Source of the DNA: Methylococcaceae bacterium UBA1147
GTDB taxonomy: Bacteria > Pseudomonadota > Gammaproteobacteria > Methylococcales > UBA1147
Direction: 5' to 3'
DNA length: 6,453 bases
Assembly: GCA_002311315.1 (NCBI GenBank)
Contig: DBZZ01000018.1
Coordinates: 4,076 to 10,528, forward strand
A program made the translations under genes and the position numbers. Shown here one piece after another: positions 1 through 6,388 of this stretch. Each line of letters starts with the position of its first letter. The first letter of the stretch is position 1. The notes below the pieces were generated by a model, which had not been told where the DNA came from, ran no database searches, and saw only the letters and a list, made by a program, of their open reading frames with translations.

Positions 1-246
1 GGCAAAATCGGGAATAATCCGATCCACCGGGCGGATCATCAGGTGCACGTCAATCGGAGCCTTGATGCCGTACGAGCGCAAGGCATCGCAGACCATCGGG
101 CCAAACGTCAGGTTGGGGACATAATGATTGTCCATGACGTCGAAATGAACGATATCCGCTCCCGCCGCCAGAACACGGTCTACATCCTCGCCCAGCCTCG
201 CGAAATTCGCGGACAAAATGGATGGGGCAATCCAGTGTTCGGGCAT
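1..246 (-). CDS. rpe: Ribulose-phosphate 3-epimerase, N-terminal part (runs off the left edge)
   Basis: Interconverts D-ribulose 5-phosphate and D-xylulose 5-phosphate in the cytoplasmic pentose phosphate pathway. The visible 82 residues hold the family hallmarks in order: IAPSILSANFARLGEDV at about residues 6-22, then AGADIVHFDVMDNHYVPNLT, with the metal-binding histidine and aspartate in HFDVMD, then GPMV and APIDVHLMIRPVDR with the second HLM histidine. These lie at the same places as in E. coli Rpe. I chose the ATG whose reverse complement is at 244-246 because it puts five residues before IAPSIL, as in the E. coli protein, and a weak AGGT lies just upstream. An in-frame ATG at 268-270 would add eight residues but has no Shine-Dalgarno sequence. 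The gene is divergent from polA. In many gammaproteobacteria gph and trpE follow rpe, but those would lie outside this window. The C-terminal two thirds are missing only because of the window edge. Confidence 0.95.
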   Translation of the reverse strand, partial: MPEHWIAPSILSANFARLGEDVDRVLAAGADIVHFDVMDNHYVPNLTFGPMVCDALRSYGIKAPIDVHLMIRPVDRIIPDFA

Positions 247-273
247 CTGACCTGATTCGTTTAAAAGCATTTT

Positions 274-302
274 ATTGTAATTCAAATGGCTAAATTATTC
301 AG
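274..302 (-). promoter_or_regulatory. Possible sigma-70-type promoter for rpe
   Basis: On the minus strand a TACAAT -10 box (279 down to 274, one mismatch to TATAAT) lies 17 bases after a weak CTGAAT -35 (302 down to 297, three of six matches). Transcription would begin near 267, giving a short leader of about 20 bases before the ATG at 246 and leaving out the alternative ATG at 270. The -35 is poor, so this is a tentative call. Confidence 0.25.
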
Positions 303-373
303 CCCGATCACAGAACTTGCCCCTGCCCCGTTTCCCGGTTCCTGTAGAGCAAGATTGCCGTATCCCCAAACGT

Positions 374-442
374 GCAGCCTCGGTTGGCTGCTCTACGACC
401 AATCGTGACCGATCAAGAAAGATCACGCCACCCGATTGGCGT
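374..442 (+). other. polA leader with competing hairpins
   Basis: This part of the rpe-polA gap contains two perfect 6-bp hairpins, each with a 6-base loop: GCAGCC/GGCTGC (374-379 with 386-391) and ACGCCA/TGGCGT (425-430 with 437-442). The segment CCAATCG at 399-405 lies between them. It could instead pair with CGGTTGG at 381-387 (one G-U pair) or with CGATTGG at 433-439 (7 bp), and either pairing breaks one of the hairpins. No T-tract follows, so neither is an intrinsic terminator. The rest of 247-534 shows no RNA gene, and no convincing polA promoter could be picked. Whether these structures regulate polA is unknown. Confidence 0.3.
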
Positions 443-534
443 CAGGCCTGTTGGATAGTTCTCCATTTCCCTTTAAATCAACCTCGATCTCTGGCAGATT
501 AAACCTATTTCTCCAATCAGAACCCGAATCTCTT

Positions 535-3246
535 ATGACTTCCTCTGCTGACAACCTTGTGGTGCTAATCGACGGATCTTCCTTCCTGTTCCGAGCTTTC
601 CATGCGCTACCTCCCCTCACCAATTCGAGCGGCAACCCAACGGGGGCAATTCTCGGTGTATCCAACATGCTCCGTAGAATAATGGACGATTATAAAACGC
701 CCTACTTCATTGTCGTTTTCGATGCGCCCGGGAAAACCTTCCGCAACGAGCTGTACTCCGAATACAAAGCTCATCGTCCACCCATCGCCGAAGAACTCAG
801 AGAACAGATTGCACCGCTCCACGACCTAATCCGGGCCATGGGAATCCCTCTGGTTATGGTCAACGGAGTGGAAGCCGATGACGTGATTGGGACTCTCACC
901 CGTCAGGCAACCGAGCACGGTCACCCGGTCATCATCTCGACCGGTGATAAGGACATGGCCCAGCTGGTTACGAACTCCGTAGTACTGGAAAACACCATGT
1001 CTGGCACTCGTCTGGACGTCCAGGGCGTGATGGATAAATTCGGAGTACGGCCTGACCAGATCATCGATTACCTCGCACTGATGGGCGACAGCGCCGACAA
1101 CATTCCGGGAGTTCCTAAGGTCGGCCCGAAAACCGCAGCAAAATGGCTGGGCGAATTCCAGACCATCGATGAACTGATCGAGAACGCGGAGAAGATCAAA
1201 GGCAAGGTCGGCGAAGCCCTTCGTGACAACCTCGATCAATTGGCGCTAAGCAGGCAGCTGACCACCATCAAGTGTGATGTGCAACTCGAGACCACGCTGG
1301 ATTTCATGAAGCGGACTCCGCCCGACAACCAGATCCTTCAATCACTGCTCCAGGCATTCGAATTCTCCTCCTGGCTGAAACAGGTTCAAGAGTCGCTGGA
1401 TTCGACCGGAAGTGTCCCGGGGAAGAAAAAACGGCCCGAACCGGTGTACCAAACCATTCTGACCGAAGACGAACTGCAGAAGTGGCTAAAGCGTCTGTCC
1501 CAGTCGGACCTTTTCGCCTTCGATATCGAGACCACCAGTCTAAACTATGCCGAAGCCTCGGTCGTCGGGGTGTCATTCGCCGTGGAGCCCGGCGCCGCCG
1601 CCTACGTGCCACTGGCCCACGACTACCCGGGGGTATCCAAGCAACTGGATCGTGATAAGGTACTGGCCAAGCTAAAGCCCTTGCTCGAAGACCCGGACCA
1701 TCACAAGCTAGGCCAAAACCTGAAGTACGATGTAAACGTACTGACTAATCACGGCATTCATATGCAGGGAATACAGCATGACACCATGCTTGAATCCTAT
1801 GTATTGAACAGTACAGGAACCCGTCATGACATGGATTCTCTAGCCATGAAATTCCTCGGACACGAGACCATCCACTACGAGGACGTAGCGGGCAAGGGCG
1901 CGAAACAGATAGCCTTCCAGCAGGTGGCGCTTGAACAGGCAGCCCCTTATGCCGCGGAAGATGCCGACATTACCCTGCAACTGCACGAAAACCTCTGGCC
2001 CCGGCTGAAAGCAGAACCCTCCCTTGCATCCCTGTACCAACAAATCGAGGTCCGGCTTATTCCGGTGCTGGCCCGCATGGAACAGCACGGTGTTCTGATC
2101 CACTCGGAAATGCTAGCCCGACAAAGCACCGAACTGGCGGAAAAGATCCAACAGATTGAACAGTGTGCCCACGAGGTGGCCGGTCAGCCATTCAACCTCG
2201 GATCCCCCAAGCAGATCCAGGAAATACTGTACGAAAAACAGGGGTTGCCGGTTCTCAGAAAAACACCAAAGGGCCAGCCTTCCACCGCGGAAGCCGTATT
2301 GCAGGATCTGGCAGCAGACTATCCACTGCCCAGGCTGATCCTCGACCATCGCGGCATGAGCAAGCTTAAATCGACTTATACAGACCGGCTGCCGGAACAG
2401 GTCAGCCCAGCAACTGGCCGAGTACACACCTCCTACCATCAGGCCGTTGCAGCCACCGGCCGGCTTTCGTCGAGCGAACCCAACCTACAGAACATACCTA
2501 TTCGCACCGCGGAAGGCCGGCGCATCCGCCAGGCCTTTATCGCACCCGAAGGAAGCACGCTTGCTGCAGCCGACTACTCCCAGATTGAACTTCGAATCAT
2601 GGCCCACCTATCCGCGGATGAGAACCTGCTGAGTGCCTTCGCCAATGGAGAAGACATCCACAGCTCAACCGCGGCCGAGGTCTTCGGCGTTACCCTGAAG
2701 AATGTCACCAGTGACCAAAGACGCTCCGCCAAGGCGATCAATTTCGGACTAATCTATGGCATGTCTGCATTCGGGCTGGGAAGACAGTTAGGTATCCCGC
2801 GCAAGGAGGCACAATCGTATATCGACCGGTACTTTACCCGCTACCCGGGTGTACGGAAATACATGGACAACACCCGGGAAAAAGCCCGCGATCAGGGATA
2901 CGTGGAAACCCTTTTTGGCCGTCGCCTGTATCTGCCAGAGATCAGAGCACGGAATCCTCAGCGACGCCAGTATGCGGAACGAACCGCCATCAACGCACCA
3001 ATGCAGGGAACCGCCGCGGATATCATAAAGAAGGCGATGATCGAGGTTGACCGCTGGATCGTGGAATCGGGGTTTCCCTTGAAGATGGTCATGCAGGTTC
3101 ACGACGAATTGGTCTTCGAAATCCAGAGCGACACTGTCGACAGTACTCTGGAGACCATCCGGAAGCTGATGACCAATGCCGTAAAGCTGGACGTTCCGCT
3201 TCTGGTTGATATCGGGATCGGCGAGAACTGGGACCAGGCACATTAG
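535..3246 (+). CDS. polA: DNA polymerase I
   Basis: Fills gaps and removes RNA primers during replication and excision repair in the cytoplasm. The 903-residue protein has all three activities intact. The 5'-3' flap nuclease spans about residues 1-295, with D13, D63, E113, D115, D116, D138 and D140 and the helix-hairpin-helix GVPKVGPKTAAKWL. The 3'-5' proofreading exonuclease spans about 310-500, with D330 and E332 in FDIETT, D399, Y472 and D476, so proofreading should be active. The polymerase domain has motif A DYSQIE (D680), motif B RRSAKAINFGLIYG (K733, F737, Y741) and motif C QVHDELVFE (H856, D857). From the proofreading domain onward every key residue is offset by exactly 25 from E. coli Pol I (928 aa), while the nuclease residues carry the same numbers, so the shortening lies in the linker between these domains. 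The frame is open back to a TTG at 436, but MTSSADNLVVLIDGSS from the ATG at 535 fits the family start. No clear Shine-Dalgarno sequence precedes it. A phenylalanine at 737 is the usual discrimination against dideoxynucleotides. Confidence 0.98.
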   Translation: MTSSADNLVVLIDGSSFLFRAFHALPPLTNSSGNPTGAILGVSNMLRRIMDDYKTPYFIVVFDAPGKTFRNELYSEYKAHRPPIAEELREQIAPLHDLIRAMGIPLVMVNGVEADDVIGTLTRQATEHGHPVIISTGDKDMAQLVTNSVVLENTMSGTRLDVQGVMDKFGVRPDQIIDYLALMGDSADNIPGVPKVGPKTAAKWLGEFQTIDELIENAEKIKGKVGEALRDNLDQLALSRQLTTIKCDVQLETTLDFMKRTPPDNQILQSLLQAFEFSSWLKQVQESLDSTGSVPGKKKRPEPVYQTILTEDELQKWLKRLSQSDLFAFDIETTSLNYAEASVVGVSFAVEPGAAAYVPLAHDYPGVSKQLDRDKVLAKLKPLLEDPDHHKLGQNLKYDVNVLTNHGIHMQGIQHDTMLESYVLNSTGTRHDMDSLAMKFLGHETIHYEDVAGKGAKQIAFQQVALEQAAPYAAEDADITLQLHENLWPRLKAEPSLASLYQQIEVRLIPVLARMEQHGVLIHSEMLARQSTELAEKIQQIEQCAHEVAGQPFNLGSPKQIQEILYEKQGLPVLRKTPKGQPSTAEAVLQDLAADYPLPRLILDHRGMSKLKSTYTDRLPEQVSPATGRVHTSYHQAVAATGRLSSSEPNLQNIPIRTAEGRRIRQAFIAPEGSTLAAADYSQIELRIMAHLSADENLLSAFANGEDIHSSTAAEVFGVTLKNVTSDQRRSAKAINFGLIYGMSAFGLGRQLGIPRKEAQSYIDRYFTRYPGVRKYMDNTREKARDQGYVETLFGRRLYLPEIRARNPQRRQYAERTAINAPMQGTAADIIKKAMIEVDRWIVESGFPLKMVMQVHDELVFEIQSDTVDSTLETIRKLMTNAVKLDVPLLVDIGIGENWDQAH

Positions 3247-3260
3247 CGAACAGGATCGAT

Positions 3261-3288
3261 GAACTTTATCGGAAAATCCGTGTCCTAA
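3261..3288 (+). promoter_or_regulatory. Extracytoplasmic-function sigma (RpoE/AlgU-type) promoter for the small RNA
   Basis: An exact GAACTT -35 (3261-3266) starts 15 bases after the polA stop codon. It is followed by a 16-base spacer and GTCCTAA/TCCTAA at 3282-3288. Read as a 17-base spacer plus CCTAA, the -10 matches four of five positions of the AlgU/RpoE TCTRA consensus. Transcription would start near 3294-3296, directly before the first stem-loop of the predicted small RNA. The agreement between the promoter and the 5' end of the folded region strengthens both calls. The sigma class is inferred from consensus only. Confidence 0.6.
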
Positions 3289-3294
3289 TCATCT

Positions 3295-3418
3295 AAGCGT
3301 CCGGGAACGGCGCGCTGCTACTCATTATCCTCCCATATGAGTAGGCTACAGTCCCCGGTACCCCCAAACCGGGAAAAACTATATCCCGAAGCCACCCCTT
3401 TGCTTCGGGATTTTTTTT
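3295..3418 (+). ncRNA. Predicted small regulatory RNA with C-rich loops downstream of polA (ErsA-like)
   Basis: About 124 bases between polA and ogt fold into four consecutive stem-loops. The first (3297-3313) is GCG, a bulged T, then CCG, closed by a GGAA tetraloop. The second pairs CTACTCAT with ATGAGTAG (3318-3344) around the 11-base loop TATCCTCCCAT. The third pairs CCCGGT with ACCGGG (3354-3373) around ACCCCCAA. The fourth is a 10-bp terminator stem with loop CACCCCTTT and eight T residues. C-rich single-stranded loops are a typical seed for pairing with G-rich ribosome binding sites, as in Xanthomonas sX13. In Pseudomonas the ErsA RNA lies directly downstream of polA, is about 130 nt and uses an AlgU promoter; Spot 42 holds the same place in enterics. 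The sequence does not resemble Spot 42 as I recall it. Existence of the RNA is well supported by promoter, folds and terminator; the ErsA relationship is inferred from position, promoter and architecture. Confidence 0.7.
3383..3418 (+). terminator. Intrinsic terminator ending the small RNA
   Basis: A perfect 10-bp stem pairs ATCCCGAAGC (3383-3392) with GCTTCGGGAT (3402-3411) across the 9-base loop CACCCCTTT. It runs directly into eight T residues (3411-3418). This is the strongest terminator in the window. It would end the small RNA, giving a 3' U-tail suited to Hfq, and also stop polA read-through before ogt. Confidence 0.9.
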
Positions 3419-3588
3419 CGCTAGGCTTTTATAACATCCAGCCTTGCGCGATGGGTCAAAAACCTTCCCCTCCCGCGTAGGTCCCAATCTGTTATCCCCG
3501 CCGTTCGTCAGGCAGGATACATCCATACAAAGCACTCCGGGAACCCGGCCAGAGCGCAAACTACGTTCAGCGGAATTCGATCACCTCC

Positions 3589-4107
3589 ATGTCGGAAACC
3601 AGTACAAAAACTTCAGAACCCTGCGTTTATCAGTACCTGGCCAGTCCTCTGGGCAAGCTGACCTTAGTCGCATCCGACAGCGCTCTTCATTCCATCCTTT
3701 GGCCCGACGTTCTCCAAACATCAAAGGCCATGAAAAAGATTTTGGCCCTTGAGCCATCAAAAAATCACCCGGTCTGTTCACGAACCGCCCTCCAGTTGAA
3801 CCAGTATTTCCGAGGCGAAAGAATATCGTTTGAGATACCCCTTGTACTGAAAGGAACCGCGTTTCAGAAAGAAGCCTGGGAAGTGCTTATGGATATCCCT
3901 TACGGCTGCACGCTGAGCTACCAGGAACAGGCTATCCGGCTTGGGGGAAAGGAAAAGGTCAGGGCTGTCGGCCGAGCTAACGGTGCCAATCCCATCCCAA
4001 TCATCGTACCGTGCCACCGGGTGCTCGGAAAATTCGGTGCTTTGACTGGGTTCGCAGGCGGCTTAAAAACAAAGGCTTACCTGCTGGAACTCGAGTCGAC
4101 ACGATGA
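3589..4107 (+). CDS. ogt: Methylated-DNA--protein-cysteine S-methyltransferase (Ogt/MGMT family)
   Basis: Repairs O6-alkylguanine and O4-alkylthymine in DNA by transferring the alkyl group irreversibly to its own cysteine. The 172 residues match the usual Ogt length. The N-terminal ribonuclease-H-like part contains YLASPLGKLTLVAS (about 16-29). The C-terminal DNA-binding domain shows GTAFQKEAWEVLMDIPYG (about 89-106), a helix-turn-helix with the arginine finger in RAVGRANGANPIPIIVPCHRV, and the acceptor C142 in the PCHRV motif, then GFAGGLKTKAYLLELE. No AraC-type domain is fused, so this is Ogt rather than Ada. The ATG at 3589 is the first start in frame. It has no Shine-Dalgarno sequence; the bases just before it, GATCACCTCC, resemble the anti-Shine-Dalgarno tail of 16S rRNA instead. 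It follows the small RNA terminator by 170 bases and so needs its own promoter, which I could not identify convincingly. Confidence 0.96.
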   Translation: MSETSTKTSEPCVYQYLASPLGKLTLVASDSALHSILWPDVLQTSKAMKKILALEPSKNHPVCSRTALQLNQYFRGERISFEIPLVLKGTAFQKEAWEVLMDIPYGCTLSYQEQAIRLGGKEKVRAVGRANGANPIPIIVPCHRVLGKFGALTGFAGGLKTKAYLLELESTR

Positions 4108-4218
4108 AAACGATCGTCACTCATGGGGAAATCACGCTGGATAACGAATGGCGTTTGGGGTAGCCTAACATGGGGGTTCAAGTATCGTCGTCCATTAATT
4201 TCAACCCATTTCCAGCGC

Positions 4219-5082
4219 ATGACGTCCTGCATCGACTTCCATACCCATTCCATAGCATCCGACGGACAACTTTCCCCGGCTCAACTGGTCAGACGCGCAT
4301 CCGAAAAAGGCGTTCGCTTCCTGGCCCTGACCGATCACGATACAACCCACGGGGTTGAAGAAGCGGCCATCACTGCGAAACAGGTCGGCGTCCATCTTAT
4401 ACCCGGAATCGAACTATCAGTCACCTGGAACGATCAGAATTTTCACATGGTCGGCCTTGGCATCGATCCGCTGCACCCGGTCCTGGCGTCCGGGATACGG
4501 GACCAGCAGGAACTTCGAATGTCCCGTGCCAGAGAAATCGGGCAGCGACTGAATAAAAAGCGGATCGGTGGTGCCTTCGAAGGTGCGGCACTCCTCGCTG
4601 GCGACGGCATGATAACCCGCACCCATTTCGCAAGGTACCTGGTTGATCAAAACCGGGCCGCAACCATTCAAAAAGCCTTTGACCAATTCCTGAAACGCGG
4701 GAAACCGGGCTACGTTCCCACCCAGTGGACCCCGATCGAAACAGGCATTAAGTGGATTACCGCCGCCGGGGGAATTGCGGTCCTCGCTCACCCGCATCGT
4801 TACAAAATCAGCGCAACACGCCTAAAAAGGCTGTTGACCGACTTCAGGAACGCTGGCGGGCAGGCAATCGAGGTTGTCTGCGGCAACAGCAGCAACGACG
4901 ACGTATCGAAATTTTCGAGACATGCCTTAGAGTTCGGACTGCTGGGGTCGGTGGGCTCGGACTTTCACAGCCCGGAAAACCCCTGGATCGAACTGGGTCG
5001 CCTGAGGCCGTTTCCAGATGAGGTCTCTCCAGTTTGGGGGGAACTCGGCATTGTTTCCAATCCACTCTCACCGACGCACTGA
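4219..5082 (+). CDS. rnm: PHP-domain 5'-3' exoribonuclease of the YciV/TrpH (RNase AM) family
   Basis: The E. coli relative, YciV (RNase AM), is a 5'-3' exonuclease on RNA that matures 5' ends of ribosomal RNA and degrades short oligonucleotides and pAp-like substrates. The 287 residues compare with 293 in E. coli. The trinuclear metal site of the PHP fold is complete: H8 and H10 in DFHTHS, D15 in SDG, H40 in LTDHDTT, E65 in PGIELS, H76 in FHMVG, H136 in RTHFARYLV, H191 in LAHPHRY, and D248 and H250 in GSDFHSP. The segment GKPGYVPTQW and the closing NPWIELGR are also typical. The frame is open back to an ATG at 4123, but the extra 32 residues do not resemble the family. MTSCIDFHTHS from 4219 puts the first motif near the N terminus, as expected. 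Neither start has a strong ribosome binding site. The gene often sits beside trp genes or yciO; neither is visible downstream here. Confidence 0.93.
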   Translation: MTSCIDFHTHSIASDGQLSPAQLVRRASEKGVRFLALTDHDTTHGVEEAAITAKQVGVHLIPGIELSVTWNDQNFHMVGLGIDPLHPVLASGIRDQQELRMSRAREIGQRLNKKRIGGAFEGAALLAGDGMITRTHFARYLVDQNRAATIQKAFDQFLKRGKPGYVPTQWTPIETGIKWITAAGGIAVLAHPHRYKISATRLKRLLTDFRNAGGQAIEVVCGNSSNDDVSKFSRHALEFGLLGSVGSDFHSPENPWIELGRLRPFPDEVSPVWGELGIVSNPLSPTH

Positions 5083-5481
5083 AAAACAACTCTCGAAGTT
5101 GGACAGCCCAGCCCGGATAGACATCATCTACTAGCGAATTCACACTATTGGCGACGCCACGTCCATTGCTCAACAGGCACACTCTGCATTCGAGCCCGTT
5201 CTGCTGGATTCTCCTTTTTTCCGAGAGGTCCGGGGAATACTGACCTCACCCGCTTCACGAAAAGAAGATCGCTGAGACCGACGCCATTCAGCGGGCAATG
5301 CGCATCATCCGGCGGACCAGACCCTGTTGCAGTTCCATTCTTTCTCCATTAAATAGCCAGTTTCGTTCAATTACTTGTCGGCAGAAATGCGATTAAATGT
5401 AAGCCTCTTGCTTGCCGGCGCACTAGGAAGCTGGTTTTGCTAGGGACGGTGGCACGGAGCCATTTCAAGCGGAGAAAAATC
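5083..5481. other. Gap without a recognised gene
   Basis: About 400 bases follow the PHP gene without a recognisable coding region. There is no intrinsic terminator after 5082; only a 5-bp CAACT/AGTTG hairpin is present. A 6-bp hairpin GAGGTC/GACCTC lies at 5225-5247 without a T-tract. One frame is open from about 5135 to 5272 and reads GDATSIAQQAHSAFEPV and then LLDSPFFREVRGILTSP, but it has no ATG start and resembles no family I know. It may be chance or a gene remnant. Confidence 0.4.
5375..5403 (+). promoter_or_regulatory. Possible promoter upstream of the small gene at 5482
   Basis: TTGTCG (5375-5380, four of six to TTGACA) and TGTAAG (5398-5403, four of six to TATAAT) are separated by exactly 17 bases in an AT-richer stretch. 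The leader to the ATG at 5482 would be about 70 bases. This is a weak match and could be chance. Confidence 0.2.
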
Positions 5482-5733
5482 ATGAAAGTGTTTGTATCGA
5501 TTACCGATGAATTGCTTTACCGGTCGCCCGAAAAAATCAGTAATGAACTGGTTCCCTACCATCCCGAGTATCCCTGCTACCGGTGGCTGGTCGATCCATC
5601 CATCGAAACCACTGCTGTTAGCGGCCAGGGAAACCAGTACACGTCAACCATCCGACCCGAAATACGCCCAGCCGTCACCCATAGAGGAAAAGAATCATTC
5701 ACACCTGCTTGCGAAGGCCCAGTAATCTGCTGA
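5482..5733 (+). CDS. Small hypothetical protein, 83 residues
   Basis: I do not recognise a named family. The ATG at 5482 follows a good Shine-Dalgarno sequence (AGCGGAG, about 7 bases upstream), which favours it over the earlier in-frame ATG at 5437. The N-terminal half, MKVFVSITDELLYRSP to VPYHPEYPCYRWLV (residues 1-37), looks like a folded or conserved module with alternating hydrophobic residues and several aromatics. The C-terminal half (38-83) is polar and low in hydrophobic residues, probably disordered, and ends in CEGPVIC, with cysteines near the end. There is no signal peptide and no membrane segment. It stands alone in a sparse region, so context gives no function. The good ribosome binding site and protein-like N terminus support a real gene; the tail could be frayed by mutation. 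Confidence 0.55.
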   Translation: MKVFVSITDELLYRSPEKISNELVPYHPEYPCYRWLVDPSIETTAVSGQGNQYTSTIRPEIRPAVTHRGKESFTPACEGPVIC

Positions 5734-5803
5734 CCGCCAGTGATAAGATCATCCGCCATACAGACAGCAGGGGATTGTGCCAGCCGAGCCAGGAGCCAAA
5801 ACA

Positions 5804-5929
5804 GTGGAAACCAACCTGTTCCAGCGGACCTACCTGCCCATCGCGTTGATGCTGACGGCTGGAGGCGATGCGCTATCGTATCGTCTCCTGCACCCCGGGC
5901 CAATCCACTGTAATGCCTCAGGACCTTGA
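5804..5929 (+). CDS. Possible 41-residue small protein with GTG start
   Basis: A GTG at 5804 is preceded by AGGAG (5791-5795) at an ideal 8-base spacing. It opens 41 codons beginning METNLFQRTYLPIALMLTAGG, with a short hydrophobic stretch YLPIALML, and stops with TGA at 5927-5929. The family is unknown. The coding sequence also contains a 9-bp hairpin at 5861-5888 (one G-T pair). Support rests only on the ribosome binding site and composition, so this may be a chance ORF or the start of a broken gene. Confidence 0.25.
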   Translation: METNLFQRTYLPIALMLTAGGDALSYRLLHPGPIHCNASGP

Positions 5930-6199
5930 AAAAAACAGGGGTCATTCCGACCCGTTCTCATCAACAACTTCGGATCGATGCGACAGTGGAAAACCGAAAC
6001 AGTCAAGCTCGCACCGTAACCGAGGTCTTTATCTCCTGGATCATGTACTGATTGCAGACATCAACTTGAGCATGGTCCCTGGTAGACCCTTGCACGGCTC
6101 AGAATCAGCCGTCCAAAATGTGCCGTACAGACATCCCCTCCAATCACCGATAACGGGAAAATAGCTAATCCCGATGGGAGCATAAATCCTGGGTTCGCC

Positions 6200-6228
6200 T
6201 TGGGACATCCTTGCCCATCTGATAGACT
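6200..6228 (+). promoter_or_regulatory. Possible promoter upstream of the YcgN-family gene
   Basis: TTGGGA (6200-6205) and TAGACT (6223-6228) each match four of six consensus positions and are spaced by 17 bases. Transcription would start about 155 bases before the ATG at 6389. This is a weak, tentative call. Confidence 0.18.
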
Positions 6229-6388
6229 GTTCCACAGAAATACCTGTCTGTCTCGACCACTCTAACCAATCCAGTAGGATCATCCGGCCGGCAGGGCGAT
6301 TCGCTCCTCCAGCGGTGTCGGGATCTGCCAGCACCGCATTTTAACTGAGGGCAGTGAAAACCGTCGCTTCCACAGCTATCCACACTCG

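Larger units (their letters stand above)
5734..6388. other. Sparse region before the YcgN-family gene, possibly degraded coding DNA
   Basis: About 655 bases contain no recognisable gene on either strand. Open frames on both strands have unlikely composition and resemble no family. Short protein-like stretches appear in shifting plus-strand frames, for example VLINNFGSMRQWKTETV near 5954-6004 and ARTVTEVFISWIMY near 6006-6050, which may be remnants or chance. No tRNA, insertion sequence end, CRISPR repeat or terminator was seen. In related genomes ycgL often precedes ycgN, but no YcgL-like sequence is present here. Confidence 0.4.

Noticed and set aside
313..318. Second GAACTT, as a possible RpoE/AlgU promoter for polA
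   Set aside because: No TCTRA-like -10 occurs 16-17 bases downstream; the spacer region is C-rich.
450..478. Sigma-70-like pair TTGGAT and TAAATC, 17 bases apart, before polA
   Set aside because: The boxes match consensus poorly, too weak to list as a promoter.
436..534. N-terminal extension of DNA polymerase I from the TTG at 436
   Set aside because: The frame is open, but the extra 33 residues do not resemble the family, and the ATG at 535 gives the standard N terminus.
3295..3418. A true Spot 42 (spf) homologue
   Set aside because: The position after polA fits, but the loops, stems and promoter type do not resemble the Spot 42 sequence as I recall it. The ErsA-like C-rich architecture with a GAACTT promoter fits better.
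4104..4163. 19-codon ORF starting in the ATGA overlap with the ogt stop
   Set aside because: It is too short, has no Shine-Dalgarno sequence and matches nothing I know; the overlap is probably chance.
4123..4218. N-terminal extension of the PHP exonuclease from the ATG at 4123
   Set aside because: The 32 added residues are not family-like and would push the first metal motif far from the N terminus.
5440..5481. GGTGGCACGGAGCCA, resembling part of a c-di-GMP-I riboswitch
   Set aside because: The conserved core spacing and the GCAAACC-like partner are missing, so no riboswitch could be supported.
5577..5945. 122-codon minus-strand ORF across the small gene
   Set aside because: It has no family resemblance and low-likelihood composition, and it overlaps the better supported plus-strand gene at 5482-5733.
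6041..6334. 97-codon minus-strand ORF
   Set aside because: It looks faintly protein-like but matches no family and is opposed by nothing better than chance openness.
6375..6383. CTATCCACA, one mismatch from a DnaA box
   Set aside because: It is a single site without a cluster, AT-rich element or origin genes, so it is not an origin signal.
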